Shown: piece after piece, positions 23,145 to 33,596 of the stretch
Layout of the letters: the number at the start of each line of letters is the position of its first letter
Position numbering within the stretch: position 1 is the first letter of the stretch
NCBI GenBank assembly: GCA_036172665.1
Contig: CM069870.1
Span: forward strand, 24,092,001-24,156,000
Direction: 5' to 3'
Length of the DNA stretch: 64,000 bases
Source: Prosopocoilus inquinatus
Lineage: Eukaryota; Arthropoda; Insecta; Coleoptera; Lucanidae
The notes under the pieces: generated by a model
Databases searched by the model: none
What the model was told of the DNA's origin: nothing
Seen by the model: the letters and a program-made list of their open reading frames with translations, nothing else
Made by a program: the position numbers and the translations under genes

Positions 23145-24936
23145 TACAGGGAGATTCAGACAACCCTTTCATTAAAAGTTTATGGATTTCTCCTCTGAAT
23201 TTCATATTTTGCAGTTATAAGTTAACGATATGGATCTATCAAATTTCGGACACTTCCGCTTATACCGGAAGTTGCTGTCAACCTACTTATGTTAAATGGA
23301 ATACCCTAATTTTTAATGCATTTTTGAAATCTTCATATAATTCTAAAAATATTTTGTGCAAGAAAAATTAACCGTTTCCGAGAATTTTATTTTTTTAAAA
23401 ATAACTCAGACTTGCTGAACCTTGGTTATGATGCTGCCATCTTTGTGCATCAAAAACCATGATGCCCATTTTTGGCCTGTAGTAGGCTACAGTTACATGC
23501 TTTCAGATCATGTCCCGTTTTGCACCTGATTGCTTACAGGCTGGTTGAAAAGTAACTTCTATTCGAACTAATTTCAACTGTCAAAAAGTCATGCTTTTTA
23601 AATGGAACGCCTAGTATATTTTTATACCATGTGACTCAGGATTAAATATTCTTTCGTCCTGTATTAGCATTCCCTATACCTATCTCTTATAGTTCACTCG
23701 TTATCGATGATTTCTTTTTAATACGTAATTTTTTTCCATTTTTCGGTATTATTTTTAAATAGTGGGCTATGAAAACTAAAGAAATTATAAGCTTTGAAAT
23801 CATCCGTCTAGTAGGAATTAAAAAAAAAATTTAATCGCTACGAAGAACCAAAAAAATGAATAATCAAACACAGACATATTAAAGATATTTAATGATAAAA
23901 AAATCGACAATTCAAGAACTTAATAAAAAAAAGTTGTTATATTGAGGAAAATGCGTTATTACTTAGATACAGTAGAAAGTTATTATTAATAAATAATAGC
24001 CGAGGACAACTTAGAGCCAATATTATGACCAACAATTTGTGTATTATTTTTAATATTTCTGATTTATTTATTAGTTTTCATAAAATTTTGTATTGTAAGT
24101 GTAAACTTCTCCTTGTAAATGTGTAAATAGTCATACCAAGAATTCTAATACATGCGGCATATGTAAACAAAAAGTTCAGATGATAGATGTGTATTTAAAT
24201 ATTATTTATCGGTTTTTAAAATGAAATTGAAATTACAGTCAGAAATTAATTTAGAAAACCTCAGTTTGTTAAATTTTCTTAGAACACTATTCAGGAATAA
24301 TACTGAAAAGTGAAAAAAAATTGATGTCTCAAAGAGAAAATCATGAATAGAAAGGTAAGAGATGGGTATAGGGAATGCTAATACTGTTCGAAAGAACATT
24401 TAATTTTGATTCTTATGGTATAAAAAAATACTGGGTGTTCTATTTAAAAAACATGACTTTTCGACAGTTGAAATCAGTTCGAATAGAAGTTACTTTTCAA
24501 CCAGCCCGTAAACGATTTTGTGTAAAATTAGGTATGACCTGAAAGCTTATGAGCATAGCCTACTACAGGCCAAAAATTGAAATTATGGCTTTTGTTACAC
24601 AAAAATGGCAGCATCATAAATAAGGTACTGCAACTTTGAATTTTTTTTAAAAAATGGAAATATCTCTAAAACGGCTAATTTTTCTTGTATCACATGTTAC
24701 ACAAAATCTTTTTAGAATTTCATGAAAATTTCAGAAATGTAATAAAAAAATGGCGTATTCTATTTAAAATAAGAAAGTTGACAGCAACTTTCGGTACAAG
24801 CGGAAATGTCAGAAAGTTGGAAATATTAGATTTTAATAGATCATTATCGCTAACTTATAACCGCAAAATATGAAATAGCAATTCAAAGAGGAAGTCCGTA
24901 AACTTCTAATGAATGGGTTGCCTGAATCTCCCTGTA
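23145..24936. mobile_element. 1.8-kb foldback inserted in the left Tc1 terminus
   Basis: It starts TACAGGGAGATTCAG and ends CTGAATCTCCCTGTA. Arms of ~560 bases are inverted copies. Landmarks are 'gcagttataagtta', 'acttccgcttataccgg', 'aaagttacttttcaacc' and 'attccctataccyatctcttay'. It is flanked by TA, consistent with TA duplication, and the spacer is AT-rich and non-coding. Confidence 0.85.
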
Positions 24937-25155
24937 TATAAAATGTTTTGAAACAAATAAAAAATCGCCATAGAAAATGCAGAAATTATTATTATATGAA
25001 GTAAAGCAACAAATTTGTGAATAATTAACTTGCGTCACTAAACTATTTCAATTATTTTTTAGTATTATGCAACTCTTTCTAAATGTCAGGTCATAATAGT
25101 TCGTCCTAAAGAAGTTACCATCGGGTACAGTCAGCCTTTTGATGAAGAACTGATT

Positions 25156-25772
25156 CTAATCTCCTAGGAAGAGTGTCAGTAAACTCTCTACACGTTTTGA
25201 TGTTACACTATTCCAGATTTCAATTATTTTGCTACGTAAATCATCTTTTGTGCAAACTGGATGATTACGGAGTTTTCGTTTAATGTTTCCCCACAAATTT
25301 TCTACTGGAGACAGATCCGGGCTATTACTAACCCAATCAAGGACAGGAACATTGTTTTCCAAAAGTCATGTTTTCACTACTGTTGCAGTATGGCACACAG
25401 CACCGTCTTGCTGGAAGATATAACGCCCATATTCTGCTTGTAGGTTCGGAATTGAGGGTATAAGTTGGTGCTCCAAGGTCTCTATATACTTCTGTGTGTT
25501 CATAATTCCGTTGATAAATGTTAAATTTCCAACCCCCTGAGCGGACATACATCCCCACACCATCAGCAAGGCTGGAATTTTACCTTCCGTACAAGACAAT
25601 CTGGATGATAAGCTTCCTCCGATCTTCTCAAAACCCTTTTTCTGCTATCTCCAACTGAAACTTCAAAACGCGACTCGTCGCTCCAGATTACAGAACTCGT
25701 CCATCCGAGACGATTTCTTGCCCATAAAACACGTGCTCGTTTTTGCTTTTGGGTCAATAAAGGCTTTTCCTT
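25156..25772 (-). pseudogene. Tc1 transposase, catalytic C-terminal part
   Basis: This encodes the DDE catalytic domain of a Tc1-family transposase, which cuts and rejoins DNA at the element ends. Read 25772 to 25156 on the minus strand, the motifs come in family order. KPLLTQKQKRAR comes first. VIWSDESRFEV, with the first catalytic aspartate, follows. Then come MVWGCMSAQG and QQDGAVCHTA, the latter with the second aspartate. DWVSNSPDLSPVENLWGNIK comes last, with the third acidic residue. At least two frameshifts (about 25570-25600 and 25362-25366) divide it into three frames, so no active enzyme can be made. It is the continuation of the N-terminal piece at 27455-27795; the composite insertion lies between them. 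Confidence 0.9.
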
Positions 25773-26739
25773 GGCCTATAAATCGATCAATTAATATCAA
25801 TACCAATGATCTGGTATAGGGTAGATGGGATGTAGAGTGAGAGGTATCGCGTTGAATATTAGAGTGAGAGGAAACTAGCCTCGATCAGCTGGGTTGGGGC
25901 AAAACGTCAAAATTAGTTTGACAATGTCAAAACGTGGAAACATTCGTTGTCTGCGCGTTTAGTCAGTCAGTTTTCAAACTGAATTTTGTGGAGTTGTCTT
26001 CTCGATTTTAAGTTATTTGAAGTGACTTATCAAATTTTTGTTTATTATTGAATTAAAGTTCAACATCCATTGATTACGCTTCTAGTATTTACGATTTTTA
26101 GTTTTATGTGAGTGACTATTTTACTAAAAAGATAAGCAGGTTTCTTAATTATTTTTTATTATAATATTTCAATAATCCCGTTAATAAAATGGAAAATACC
26201 TACTTGTTTCGCTGATGATTGCATAAATATGCGACAGAAAGATGTAAATGTATCCATCCACAGGGAGGATAGACGCATTTTAAAATTACTTAAAATATTG
26301 AATATATTTCTTATTACGTGCATGTGCAAATTGTAAAAATAGATTCGATAGTCTAATTTAAAATTGGAATATGAACTATAAATTACGAAGTTCATTAAAT
26401 TTTGACAACTCGCTATTCAACCGCTTACTCGCCATAGCAACGGCGTTTGCAAACGCATTAAGCTTAGTTCAGATGCATTCTGAATACGCAAAATATTTAT
26501 TGTGATTTGTTTTTGATTGGCTAGTTTTTTGCATATCCGAATGCATCTGAACTAAGCTTTCATTTACCCCAAACCACGTGGTATCGGCCATTTCTGATCT
26601 TTGTTTCTCTTAGGGGATGCTGATATTATCTTTCTCTCTCTAATGTTAAAGCCGATGCAGTCCTATTCAAAATGCTGCTAGACTCCATTTAACCTTATTA
26701 CATCATTGATCAATACCAAAATAAAAGTATAAAATTTAC
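25773..26739. other. Inserted sequence of unknown type inside Tc1 transposase
   Basis: This non-Tc1 segment separates the catalytic part from the rest of the Tc1 insertion. It has an initiator-like TTTAGTCAGTCAG near 25960 but no recognisable LTR ends or protein. The words 'gatcaat...caatacca' occur near both its ends in direct orientation. It contains the 100-bp MITE at 26460-26559. Confidence 0.4.
26460..26559. mobile_element. 100-bp MITE with ~30-bp inverted ends
   Basis: The left AAGCTTAGTTCAGATGCATT and the right AATGCATCTGAACTAAGCTT are perfect inverted copies, with weaker pairing further in (gaatacgcaaaa / ttttgcatatccg). The loop is ~35 bases. No coding sequence is present. Confidence 0.75.
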
Positions 26740-26788
26740 AAAAATTTTGTGCAAATCGTTTTTGATTGCAGTGAGAACCTCGAGCAGC

Positions 26789-26833
26789 CTCTGGACAGCT
26801 GTTTCAGCCCTGCTTGGGGCTTCTTCAGCAGAA
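26789..26833 (-). ncRNA. Hammerhead ribozyme motif (family H1, left arm)
   Basis: On the minus strand: TTCTG, CTGAAGA, stem II AGCCC/GGGCT, GAAA, AC-AGCT-GT as minimal stem III, cleavage triplet GTC, CAGAG pairing back to TTCTG. It is identical in the core to the motifs at 7319 and 27212. Confidence 0.8.
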
Positions 26834-27211
26834 ACGTAGCTCGACATTCCCACTGCAGACCAAAAACGACTTGCCCAATTTATTCGCAAATGCGATGTAA
26901 GAATGATGAACATATAAAATAGCGACATCTTACTATCGCTTTTTGACCTAACATTGCAGTAGGATAGACAAATTGAAGCGGGATTTGCTCCTAATGAGTC
27001 CCCCATGCAAGGCGGCCATGCTTGCTGTCAAAGCATAATGAAAGATTTTAGAAAAATTTTGTTCAAATCGTTTTTGATTGCAGTGAGAACCTCGAACGTC
27101 AAAAAGCGATAGTAAGATGTCGCTATTTTATATGTTCATCATTCTTACATCGCATTTGCGAATAAATTGGGCAAGTCGTTTTTGGTCTGCAGTGGGAATG
27201 TCGAGCTACGT

Positions 27212-27256
27212 TTCTGCTGAAGAAGCCCCAAGCAGGGCTGAAACAGCTGTCCAGAG
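27212..27256 (+). ncRNA. Hammerhead ribozyme motif (family H1, right arm)
   Basis: Stem I strands are TTCTG (27212-27216) and CAGAG (27252-27256). The core CTGAAGA (27217-27223) leads into stem II AGCCC/GGGCT, GAAA follows, and stem III is one A-U and one C-G pair closed by AGCT. The expected cleavage is after the C of GTC at 27251. It reads as a type I hammerhead with minimal stem III. Confidence 0.8.
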
Positions 27257-27454
27257 GCTGCTCGAGGTTCTCACTGCAATCAAAAACGATTTGCACAAAA
27301 TTTTTCTAAAATCTTTCATTATGCTTTGACAGCAAGCATGGCCGCCTTGCATGGGGGACTCATTAGGAGCAAATCCCGCTTCAATTTGTCTATCCTACTG
27401 CAATGTTAGGTCAAAAAGCGATAGTAAGATGTCGCTATTTTATATATAAAATTT

Positions 27455-27795
27455 ACCTTATAAAATTTATAATGCAATTTCTTTTCATATCTGCTACAAG
27501 TAGATACAGAAACACATTGTCCTAATGCTTCACCCCACAATACCCTCCTATTTTTCTTAATAATGCCATTCAAAATTCTTACATCTCGACCACTAAATGA
27601 AGCAAATCGTCCAGTTTTTTTCTTACATTCCATTGAACCCCGCATGATATAATTGGCAACAATCGTCTTTATCGTAGAATATGGAATTTTTAAACATTTC
27701 GCAATATAGTAGCCAGAATGGCCTTCCTTTAAACGCCCTTTAATAATTTTGCGTACAGACGCATGTAACGGAACTCCTCTACTCATGTTTAACAC
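27455..27795 (-). pseudogene. Tc1 transposase, N-terminal DNA-binding part
   Basis: The start is ATG at 27793-27795, or the in-frame MSRGVPL nine bases later. The first ~100 residues form the bipartite helix-turn-helix of Tc1 transposases, which binds the terminal repeats. Visible landmarks are RKIIKGRLKEGHSGYYIAKC, PYSTIKTIVANY and the GRFASFSGRDVR linker that resembles the GRPR-type hook region. The reading frame remains open to the composite insertion at 27446-27456 and then runs into it. The catalytic part is found on the same strand beyond that insertion. Confidence 0.85.
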
Positions 27796-28133
27796 TTTTT
27801 AACAATCACTATTTCTAAATGGCGAAGAAAATGACAGATTAATAAACTAATCAATGAATATTTGTTTTATTTCCATCAAAGGTACCTATGATTGATTTAT
27901 TAAATGAGTAGGACGAACTATTCTGATTGCAATAAGGGTATTAATAATCACGAATATGCAAAAATTTTGCCATTATCTTTTCATAATCCCACTAAATTAT
28001 ATCAAAAATAATCAGCATAATGTATTCTTTCAAAATATTTTCAGGCAATATATCCTCGAAACATTTTCTAAAAAATATTTAACGCTTAAGTAAAACTTGT
28101 ATTAGGACGAACTATTGTGGTGAGGGGCTCGTA

Positions 28134-28332
28134 CTAAACTACTATCACCGTGGCCAACTTTATCAATAAGCTTGACGCTTATATGGCTGTTCCAATTTTC
28201 GATTTTCAATCCAAACTTTTGTTCCTCTGACCATTGCTCTGACGTTTGAAGCTTGATACCAAGGTTAATAAAATTGAAATTGCATCTAGCAGGTTCCCAT
28301 TTAATATGCAGTTTGAAATTTCCTCCCCGCAA
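28134..28332 (-). pseudogene. Coding-like fragment cut by the Tc1 insertion
   Basis: I do not recognise the protein. On the minus strand an open frame of about 60 codons has protein-like composition, including KWEPARCNFNFINLGIK, QTSEQWSEEQKFGLKIE and HISVKLIDKVGHGDSS. It reaches the Tc1 terminus. If the Tc1 element is skipped and one TA removed, the frame continues at 23094 for SAFKL and a TAG stop, so the transposon appears to have landed a few codons before the end of this frame. VKLID is faintly Tudor-like, but that is not a family call. The 5' boundary is unclear: an AG precedes GAAATTTC, which could be a splice acceptor. It could equally belong to an old retroelement. Confidence 0.4.
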
Positions 28333-28668
28333 AAGTAACTCGTGACGTCACACGAAACTTCTATTCGTCACAGTGAAGTAAATGGAGCGAGTTTTAATCT
28401 GTTTCCTAAAGCTTAATCTAATTCACCAAAAATTGAATCAATTCTGTGGTCCTATTGGTCAAATCACGCAAGAATCTGGTTAGGATGCTCAAGTGAATTT
28501 ATCACGTGACGTGACGTAACGAGATACGCACCCTCTGTAACCTCCGCTGATCAAGGCAACCTTCTAAGTATATGAAGTTCTTTGCTCTGGATCACCTCTA
28601 GAACACATGATATAAATTTGTCGGTTAACTCAGGGAACACCTGTATATCCTGCGTTGTTTATAATTAT
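28333..28668. other. Anonymous sequence upstream of solo LTR
   Basis: No gene is recognised. The region is flanked by the Tc1-interrupted frame and the L1 solo LTR. Confidence 0.35.
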
Positions 28669-29016
28669 TGTGGCGCGCCACCCGGCTTAGCTCAAGGCGT
28701 CAAGAAGTCGGTTCGTTATGCGTCATTGGCTGCCACGCCACCGGGGTCTACATCGAACAGACTAGACTTTTCCGGCGACGGAACAAACTCGAATCTTCCA
28801 GCGTTAAAATTCCAGACGGCAGCAAATGATATAAAATCGCCTGGAGTTGACTCACCAGTCAGTCGAATTCGAACAGCGATCGTCGAAGTTAGATTTTAGT
28901 GTGAAAATAAATTGTTACAAATAAATTAGTTTTTAAGCTTTATTAAATTACGGTTAAGTTTTTATCGAGTGTATTATTCGTTTAAATAAATAAATTTAAA
29001 CCCTAGAAACGTAACA
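28669..29016 (+). mobile_element. Solo LTR, family L1 (second copy)
   Basis: It starts TGTGGCGCGCC and ends ACGTAACA, colinear with 3120-3440 with a small extra segment (ccggggtctac...ttttccggcgac). The TATA-like 'gatataaaatcg', TCAGTC initiator and AATAAA signals are preserved. The flanks TTAT and ATAT differ at one base. No internal region is attached. Confidence 0.75.
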
Positions 29017-29996
29017 ATATCTTAATAACGTATATAGATACACCTTTATAAACTTACGTACACTTTGATAATTACTAATAAATGTTATTACAAATAAGAT
29101 TTATAAGAGAAGTTTATTTCATCTGTCAGAAACTCTTATATGTACAAGATATATTGTTTGGGGTGGACAAAATATATAGAATTCGATAAAACACACAAAT
29201 ACCGCTTCCAATCCATTGACCTCCGCCATTTTTCCCGAAGAATAAATGGACACTGCAGCAAGCCAGATAGCGAAAAAGATAAATGTACGGAAACGACGTT
29301 GCAGCGGGATGTTATTATTATATTTCGTCGCCACCACTCGAAGTTTCCTCTTCAAAACTTTTTGATGATGTACTACTAATACTTGCGCGGAAGCAGGCTA
29401 CACTTCTGAAATCCGGTAGGTATTGAATACATTAAAGGCAATCAAGGCAAGCGTACGTTGAAATATTTGATAGAAGTGTGATTATTATGCTGAGCTACAC
29501 CCATCGACGGCGTAAAATAAGTTGTTAGGTATGCCATTCAGTTTTACCACCCCCGAGATAGCATCGGAGCATCAGATCCGAATAATGCCTTTGGAAGAAA
29601 AATGCTCAAATCGGTTATTGTGTGTTAAATACGAGGCTCACTCAATTGTTTCGAAAATAACTATGTAGTATGTACAATGTTAGCGCCATGCCATACATAT
29701 ATGATAAAATGTAAATCGGAAGTGTCTGCGCGGAGGTGTGAGGAGTCACGATCTTGGAATTTAATGGTCCACAGTAAATGTCAAACGAGGATTAATTTTA
29801 ATATACATAAGTAGGAAGTTGTCAACATAAATTAAAACGATTAGTAAAGTAGTAGTATTCTAGTATAATACGTCGCAAGTAAATTCTAGTTAACGAATTT
29901 TCCACTTCCAAGGATGATATGTCAACATCTACTGTACAACGTACATGTTAGGTATCAGCATCTACTATGTACTTAAATGCTAGATACAAGATACTT
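29017..29996. other. Anonymous sequence
   Basis: No gene or repeat is recognised. The overlapping open frames at 29119-29379 on both strands lack recognisable motifs. Confidence 0.35.
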
Positions 29997-31833
29997 TTAA
30001 ATATATGTAAAGACACTTTTCAAAATGATACTCAACACAAAATGCTATAGTGTCTAAAATACTTTGAAAAAAGATATGTATTTCCTTTTGTCCTAAACAT
30101 TATCTCAGACTACTCGATAGACATTCTAAGTAGGTATATGCAGGTGTCCCGACAGTACGCTCTCGGGCTACTTCTCGATAACTACTGCAGATGTAAAAAT
30201 AGTTTCAAGACATTACTCGTTATCTCAGTGTTCTCAGTATTGTTTTTATACAGGGTGTCCCAACAGTGACAGTGTCTTGGGCTATATCTCGATAACTACT
30301 GCAGATATAAAAGAAGTTTCCAGACATTTTTATTTTAGAATTTAAAGGTCTACGACATAAAATTATTTTCACCTATACAAGGTGAATCAAAACAGTGGTA
30401 CTGAATGCAACTCTTTTATTTCAAATAGCATACCCTATATATGATATCAAATTTGAATTGCCCATAAAATGCTACACATTTTTTATGTATCTTAATCTAT
30501 GTCTAATTCCAACCGTTCTGAAGATATTTAACATTTTATCTAAAAACTGTCGCTTGCAGCCATTATTTTATTTATTTTTAACTTTAGAGAAAAGATTTTC
30601 GACACAGATGTAGTTGGTACTTAACCTTATTCTAAGCCATTATTAAATGCATTTTTATAGCTACAGGGTGATCATGGTACTATGCGAAATATTGGAATAT
30701 TATTTTAAAATGACATAAGTCAAATTTCCTAAATAGTATGCCCTATATTTTTATATCCTAAATTGTTCGTCTAATACAGTACTTTCTTTTTTGTCATGCA
30801 TGTTCTATACCTATCTGCAATATTTTTCGAGAACGTTATATGCATTTGAGTTATTTCTTTTAAAACGTATAATTGCATAAGGTGGCTGTGGAAAACAGGT
30901 AAACTAATTATTAATGTCAGCTGGTTCGTTTGTTTTCCATGGCCACCTTAGACAATTACTCGTTTTAAAACAAATAATTCATACAGGTCTAGGGTTCTAA
31001 AAAAATATAGCAGAGAGGTATAAGACATGCATGACAAAAACGAAAGTACTGTATTAGACGAACAATTTAGGATATAAAAATATAGGGCATGCTATTTAAG
31101 AAAATTGACTTATGTCATTTTGAAATTTCCGATATTTTGGTTAGTACCATGATCACCCCGTAACGACGAAAATACTTTTAATAGTGGCTTAGAATAAGTT
31201 ACATCTGTACCGAAAATCTTTTCTCTAAAGTTAAAAATAAACAAAATATTAATAAATAAAATAATGGCTGCAATCGACAGTTTTTAAATAAAATGCTAAA
31301 TATCTTCAAAATAGTTAGATTTAGACATAGATTAAGGTATGTAAAAAATGTGTAGAATTTTATGGGCAATTCAAATTTGATATCATATATAGGGTATGCT
31401 ATTTGAAATAAAAGAGTTGCATTCAGTACCACTGTTTTGATTCACCTGGTATAGGTGAAAATAATTTTATGTCGTAGACCTTTAAATTCTAAAATAAAAA
31501 TGTCTGGAAACTTCTTTTATATCTCCAGTAGTTATCGAGATATAGCCCAAGACACTGTCACTGTTGGGACACCCTGTCTAAAAACAATACTGAGAACACT
31601 GAGATAACGAGTAATGTTTTGAAACTATTTTTACATCTGCAGTAGTTATCGAGATGTAGCCCGAGAAGCGTACTGTCGGGACTCCTGTATATACCTACTT
31701 AGAATGTCTATCGAGTAGTCTGAGATAATGTTTAGGACAAAAAGAAATACATATCTTTTTTCAAAGTATTTTAGACACTATAGCATTTTGTGTTGAGTAT
31801 CATTTTGAAAAGTGTCTTTAAATATATTTAACA
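29997..31833. repeat. 1.84-kb near-perfect palindrome of concentric elements
   Basis: The arms 29997-30905 and about 30921-31833 are inverted copies around a ~15-base spacer. Within each arm three sets of ends are mirrored: TGCAGGTGTCCCGACAG (about 30140 / 31695), TACAGGGTGTCCCAACAG (about 30250 / 31577) and TACAGGGTGATCATGG (about 30662 / 31163). The mirrored frames at 30395-30613 (+) and 31199-31432 (-) are the same sequence read from either arm. No transposase was found. Confidence 0.9.
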
Positions 31834-31842
31834 TATATAGGA

Positions 31843-32034
31843 TGGGCCATTTGAAATAAAAAAAGGTTGCATTAAGTACCAATGTTTTGATTCACCCTGT
31901 ACAGGTGAAAATAATTTTATGTTGTAAACTTCTACATTTTAAAACAAAAATGCCCTGAAACTTTTTTTTTGTATCTCCACTAGTTATTGATAAATAGCCT
32001 GAGAACGCACTGTTCGGACAACCTGTATAGTTAG
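31843..32034 (-). repeat. Extra partial copy of the palindrome arm
   Basis: The series 'ggccatttgaaataaaa', 'ttgcattaagtacca', 'gttttgattcaccctgta', 'ggtgaaaataattttatg' parallels 31390-31690 in the same orientation, with more divergence than the arms show to each other. It ends at a CCTGTA. Confidence 0.7.
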
Positions 32035-32124
32035 TATCTTAAATGCTTTATTAAAATAGTTATACAAATACATTCTGAAAGTATCTTTATTTAATAGATA
32101 CTTTGTGGTTGGAAAAATGTAATG

Positions 32125-32279
32125 AACAGATAAAATAGCGACAGCTTACTATCGCTTTTTAACCTGACATTGCAGTAGGAAAGACAAATTGAAGCGGGAT
32201 TTGCTCCTAATAAGTCCCCCATGCAAGGCGGCCATGCTTGCTGTCAAAGCATAATGAAAATTTTTAGAAAAATTTTTCG
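32125..32279. mobile_element. Short H1-family insertion with 12-bp target duplication
   Basis: The 155-bp segment begins AACAGATAAAATAGCGACAG and carries 'cccccatgcaaggcggcca', i.e. the terminal part of H1 without the ribozyme. It is flanked by AAAAATGTAATG at 32113-32124 and 32280-32291. The clean 12-bp duplication shows it inserted as a unit. Confidence 0.85.
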
Positions 32280-32388
32280 AAAAATGTAATGTTTAAATAC
32301 AAGATACGAGATACTAACTTTTATTTATTTCAAAAAGTAGGTATCTAGGATCTGTTTTCTTCGAGATACTCCCAGCTCTGCCTTCTCA

Positions 32389-33146
32389 TACAGGATGTTG
32401 GGTAACTAACTGAAGATCTTTGCAGAATAAATTGGGGATGCTCTGTAGACTAAAAAAATTTTGACAATCGCGGATGTTACGACTTTCGTTTTCCAGAAAA
32501 ACACTGATTAATGTTTCGAGTGCCTCATACATCATCTGTCCGGATGATACAGAGACGGACCGTTAACTTTCGGAGTCCTGCACTATTATTGTTTGGGGGC
32601 CTACCAAATAAATATAAATTAACTCAAGTTTGGATTTTGGATTTGAGACGATTCGTTCGTCAATTTGTCGAAACTGATTTTTACACTTCTTTTAATATGA
32701 AAATTTATAACCAAAAGATATTTTATTTGATGCACTCGAATTTAGAGACTGCTTTTGGAAATGTGGCTGAAAATTAAGACGGTTGCAATATGAATCAAAT
32801 CTAAAACTTGTAGATTAATTTTTCTTATTCTTGTGTTCATTTTGAGACGAAAAATAGTTTTCTAAATTACTAGAAATTGATATACGCTACTGATTTTGAA
32901 TATCTACTAGTTTTTTTTTTTTTTTTTTTGTTGACAAATGTGACGTTTTTCTATTACGCTTTTAATCTTAATTATATTTTAATAATTATTTATTTAAAGA
33001 AATTTTCTTATTCACCAGTGTCGCCGAGACCGCGGCATAATACAGAAAAAAAGTACACCTTAAATTTTGATTTGTGCAGTGATAAGAATTCAATTATATA
33101 AAAGCTGAGGTTCTGTTGTCAGTCACACTTTCAAAAACAGCCTGTA
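32389..33146. mobile_element. TACAGG-ended segment, ~760 bp
   Basis: The left end is TACAGGATGTTGGG and the right end, inverted, is TACAGGCTGTTTTTG. The inner sequence is AT-rich with a long T-run at about 32911-32930. Only the outermost dozen bases are inverted, so the pairing of these two ends is tentative. Confidence 0.35.
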
Positions 33147-33494
33147 TAAACAATTATGCACAGTTGTAATGACAAAAGGTTTTGTAACCCATATCAAACA
33201 AGTATAAAATAAAATTTATTAAGTATTACTTTTAATAACAAACAAGAAAATGAAACAACAAATTCTGAGATCAAGATTAAAATTAAGGAAATAAAAAACA
33301 AAACACAGCAACATTATTAGATTAGAAATGGTTCTACTCTGTAAAAGTCACATGAAAAATCAAAATGCGCAGTCAGTGGCGTGGTAATAGGGGTTGAACG
33401 GCAATCCGACGCCAAGACGCCATGGCCACTAGTACTCTGATATCAATATATTTAAATTTTTGTCTCTCAAATTGTTATGTTTTGTGCTAAAATT

Positions 33495-33596
33495 ATCGTA
33501 CTCATATCATCCGCGTACATGTTTATTTGATAAGCAAACCGACATTGGTTTGGTAGATGATTTATCTTACACAGAAAAGAAGTGGTATTTCTGATG
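33495..33596 (-). pseudogene. LINE reverse-transcriptase fragment with YADD box
   Basis: Read on the minus strand, KINHLPNQC is followed by INMYADDMSTIILAQ. The first corresponds to the INDLP block and the second to the catalytic YADD motif of a non-LTR reverse transcriptase. A stop follows a few codons later. This is the downstream part of the fragment at 34527-34850; a TIR element separates them, and roughly 15-20 residues around the usual GVPQGS motif are missing. Confidence 0.75.

Larger units (their letters stand above)
26740..27445. mobile_element. Inverted composite of ribozyme repeat family H1
   Basis: Two H1 copies lie in opposite orientation, with further H1 end segments between and after them. 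The flanks are ATAAAATTTAC at 26729-26739 and 27446-27456, an 11-bp target duplication. Each arm contains a complete hammerhead motif. Long target duplications and palindromic or multi-copy insertions are features of Penelope-like retroelements. There is no protein; the short frames over the ribozymes are incidental. Confidence 0.8.
23097..28131 (-). mobile_element. Tc1-family transposon with IR/DR ends, doubly interrupted
   Basis: Outer ends are CGAGCCCCTC and its complement, each flanked by TA (23095-23096 and 28132-28133). A second conserved word, ATAGTTCGTCCTA or its complement, occurs at both outer ends (about 23113 and 28108) and again about 175-200 bases inside each end (about 25091 and 27908) once the left-hand insertion is discounted. 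This inverted-repeat/direct-repeat layout is known in Tc1 elements. Removing the foldback (1792 bp) and the ~1.68-kb composite block leaves about 1.55 kb, the normal Tc1 length. The transposase lies on the minus strand in two pieces. Confidence 0.85.

Noticed and set aside
30395..31432. Two similar ~75-residue frames on opposite strands
   Set aside because: They are the same sequence in the two arms of the palindrome, so their similarity is not evidence of coding.
33370..33445. tRNA-like words (GTTCAACCCC with GGCCATGG) on the minus strand
   Set aside because: A T arm with a proper stem and an acceptor stem could not be formed; only the B-box-like word fits.
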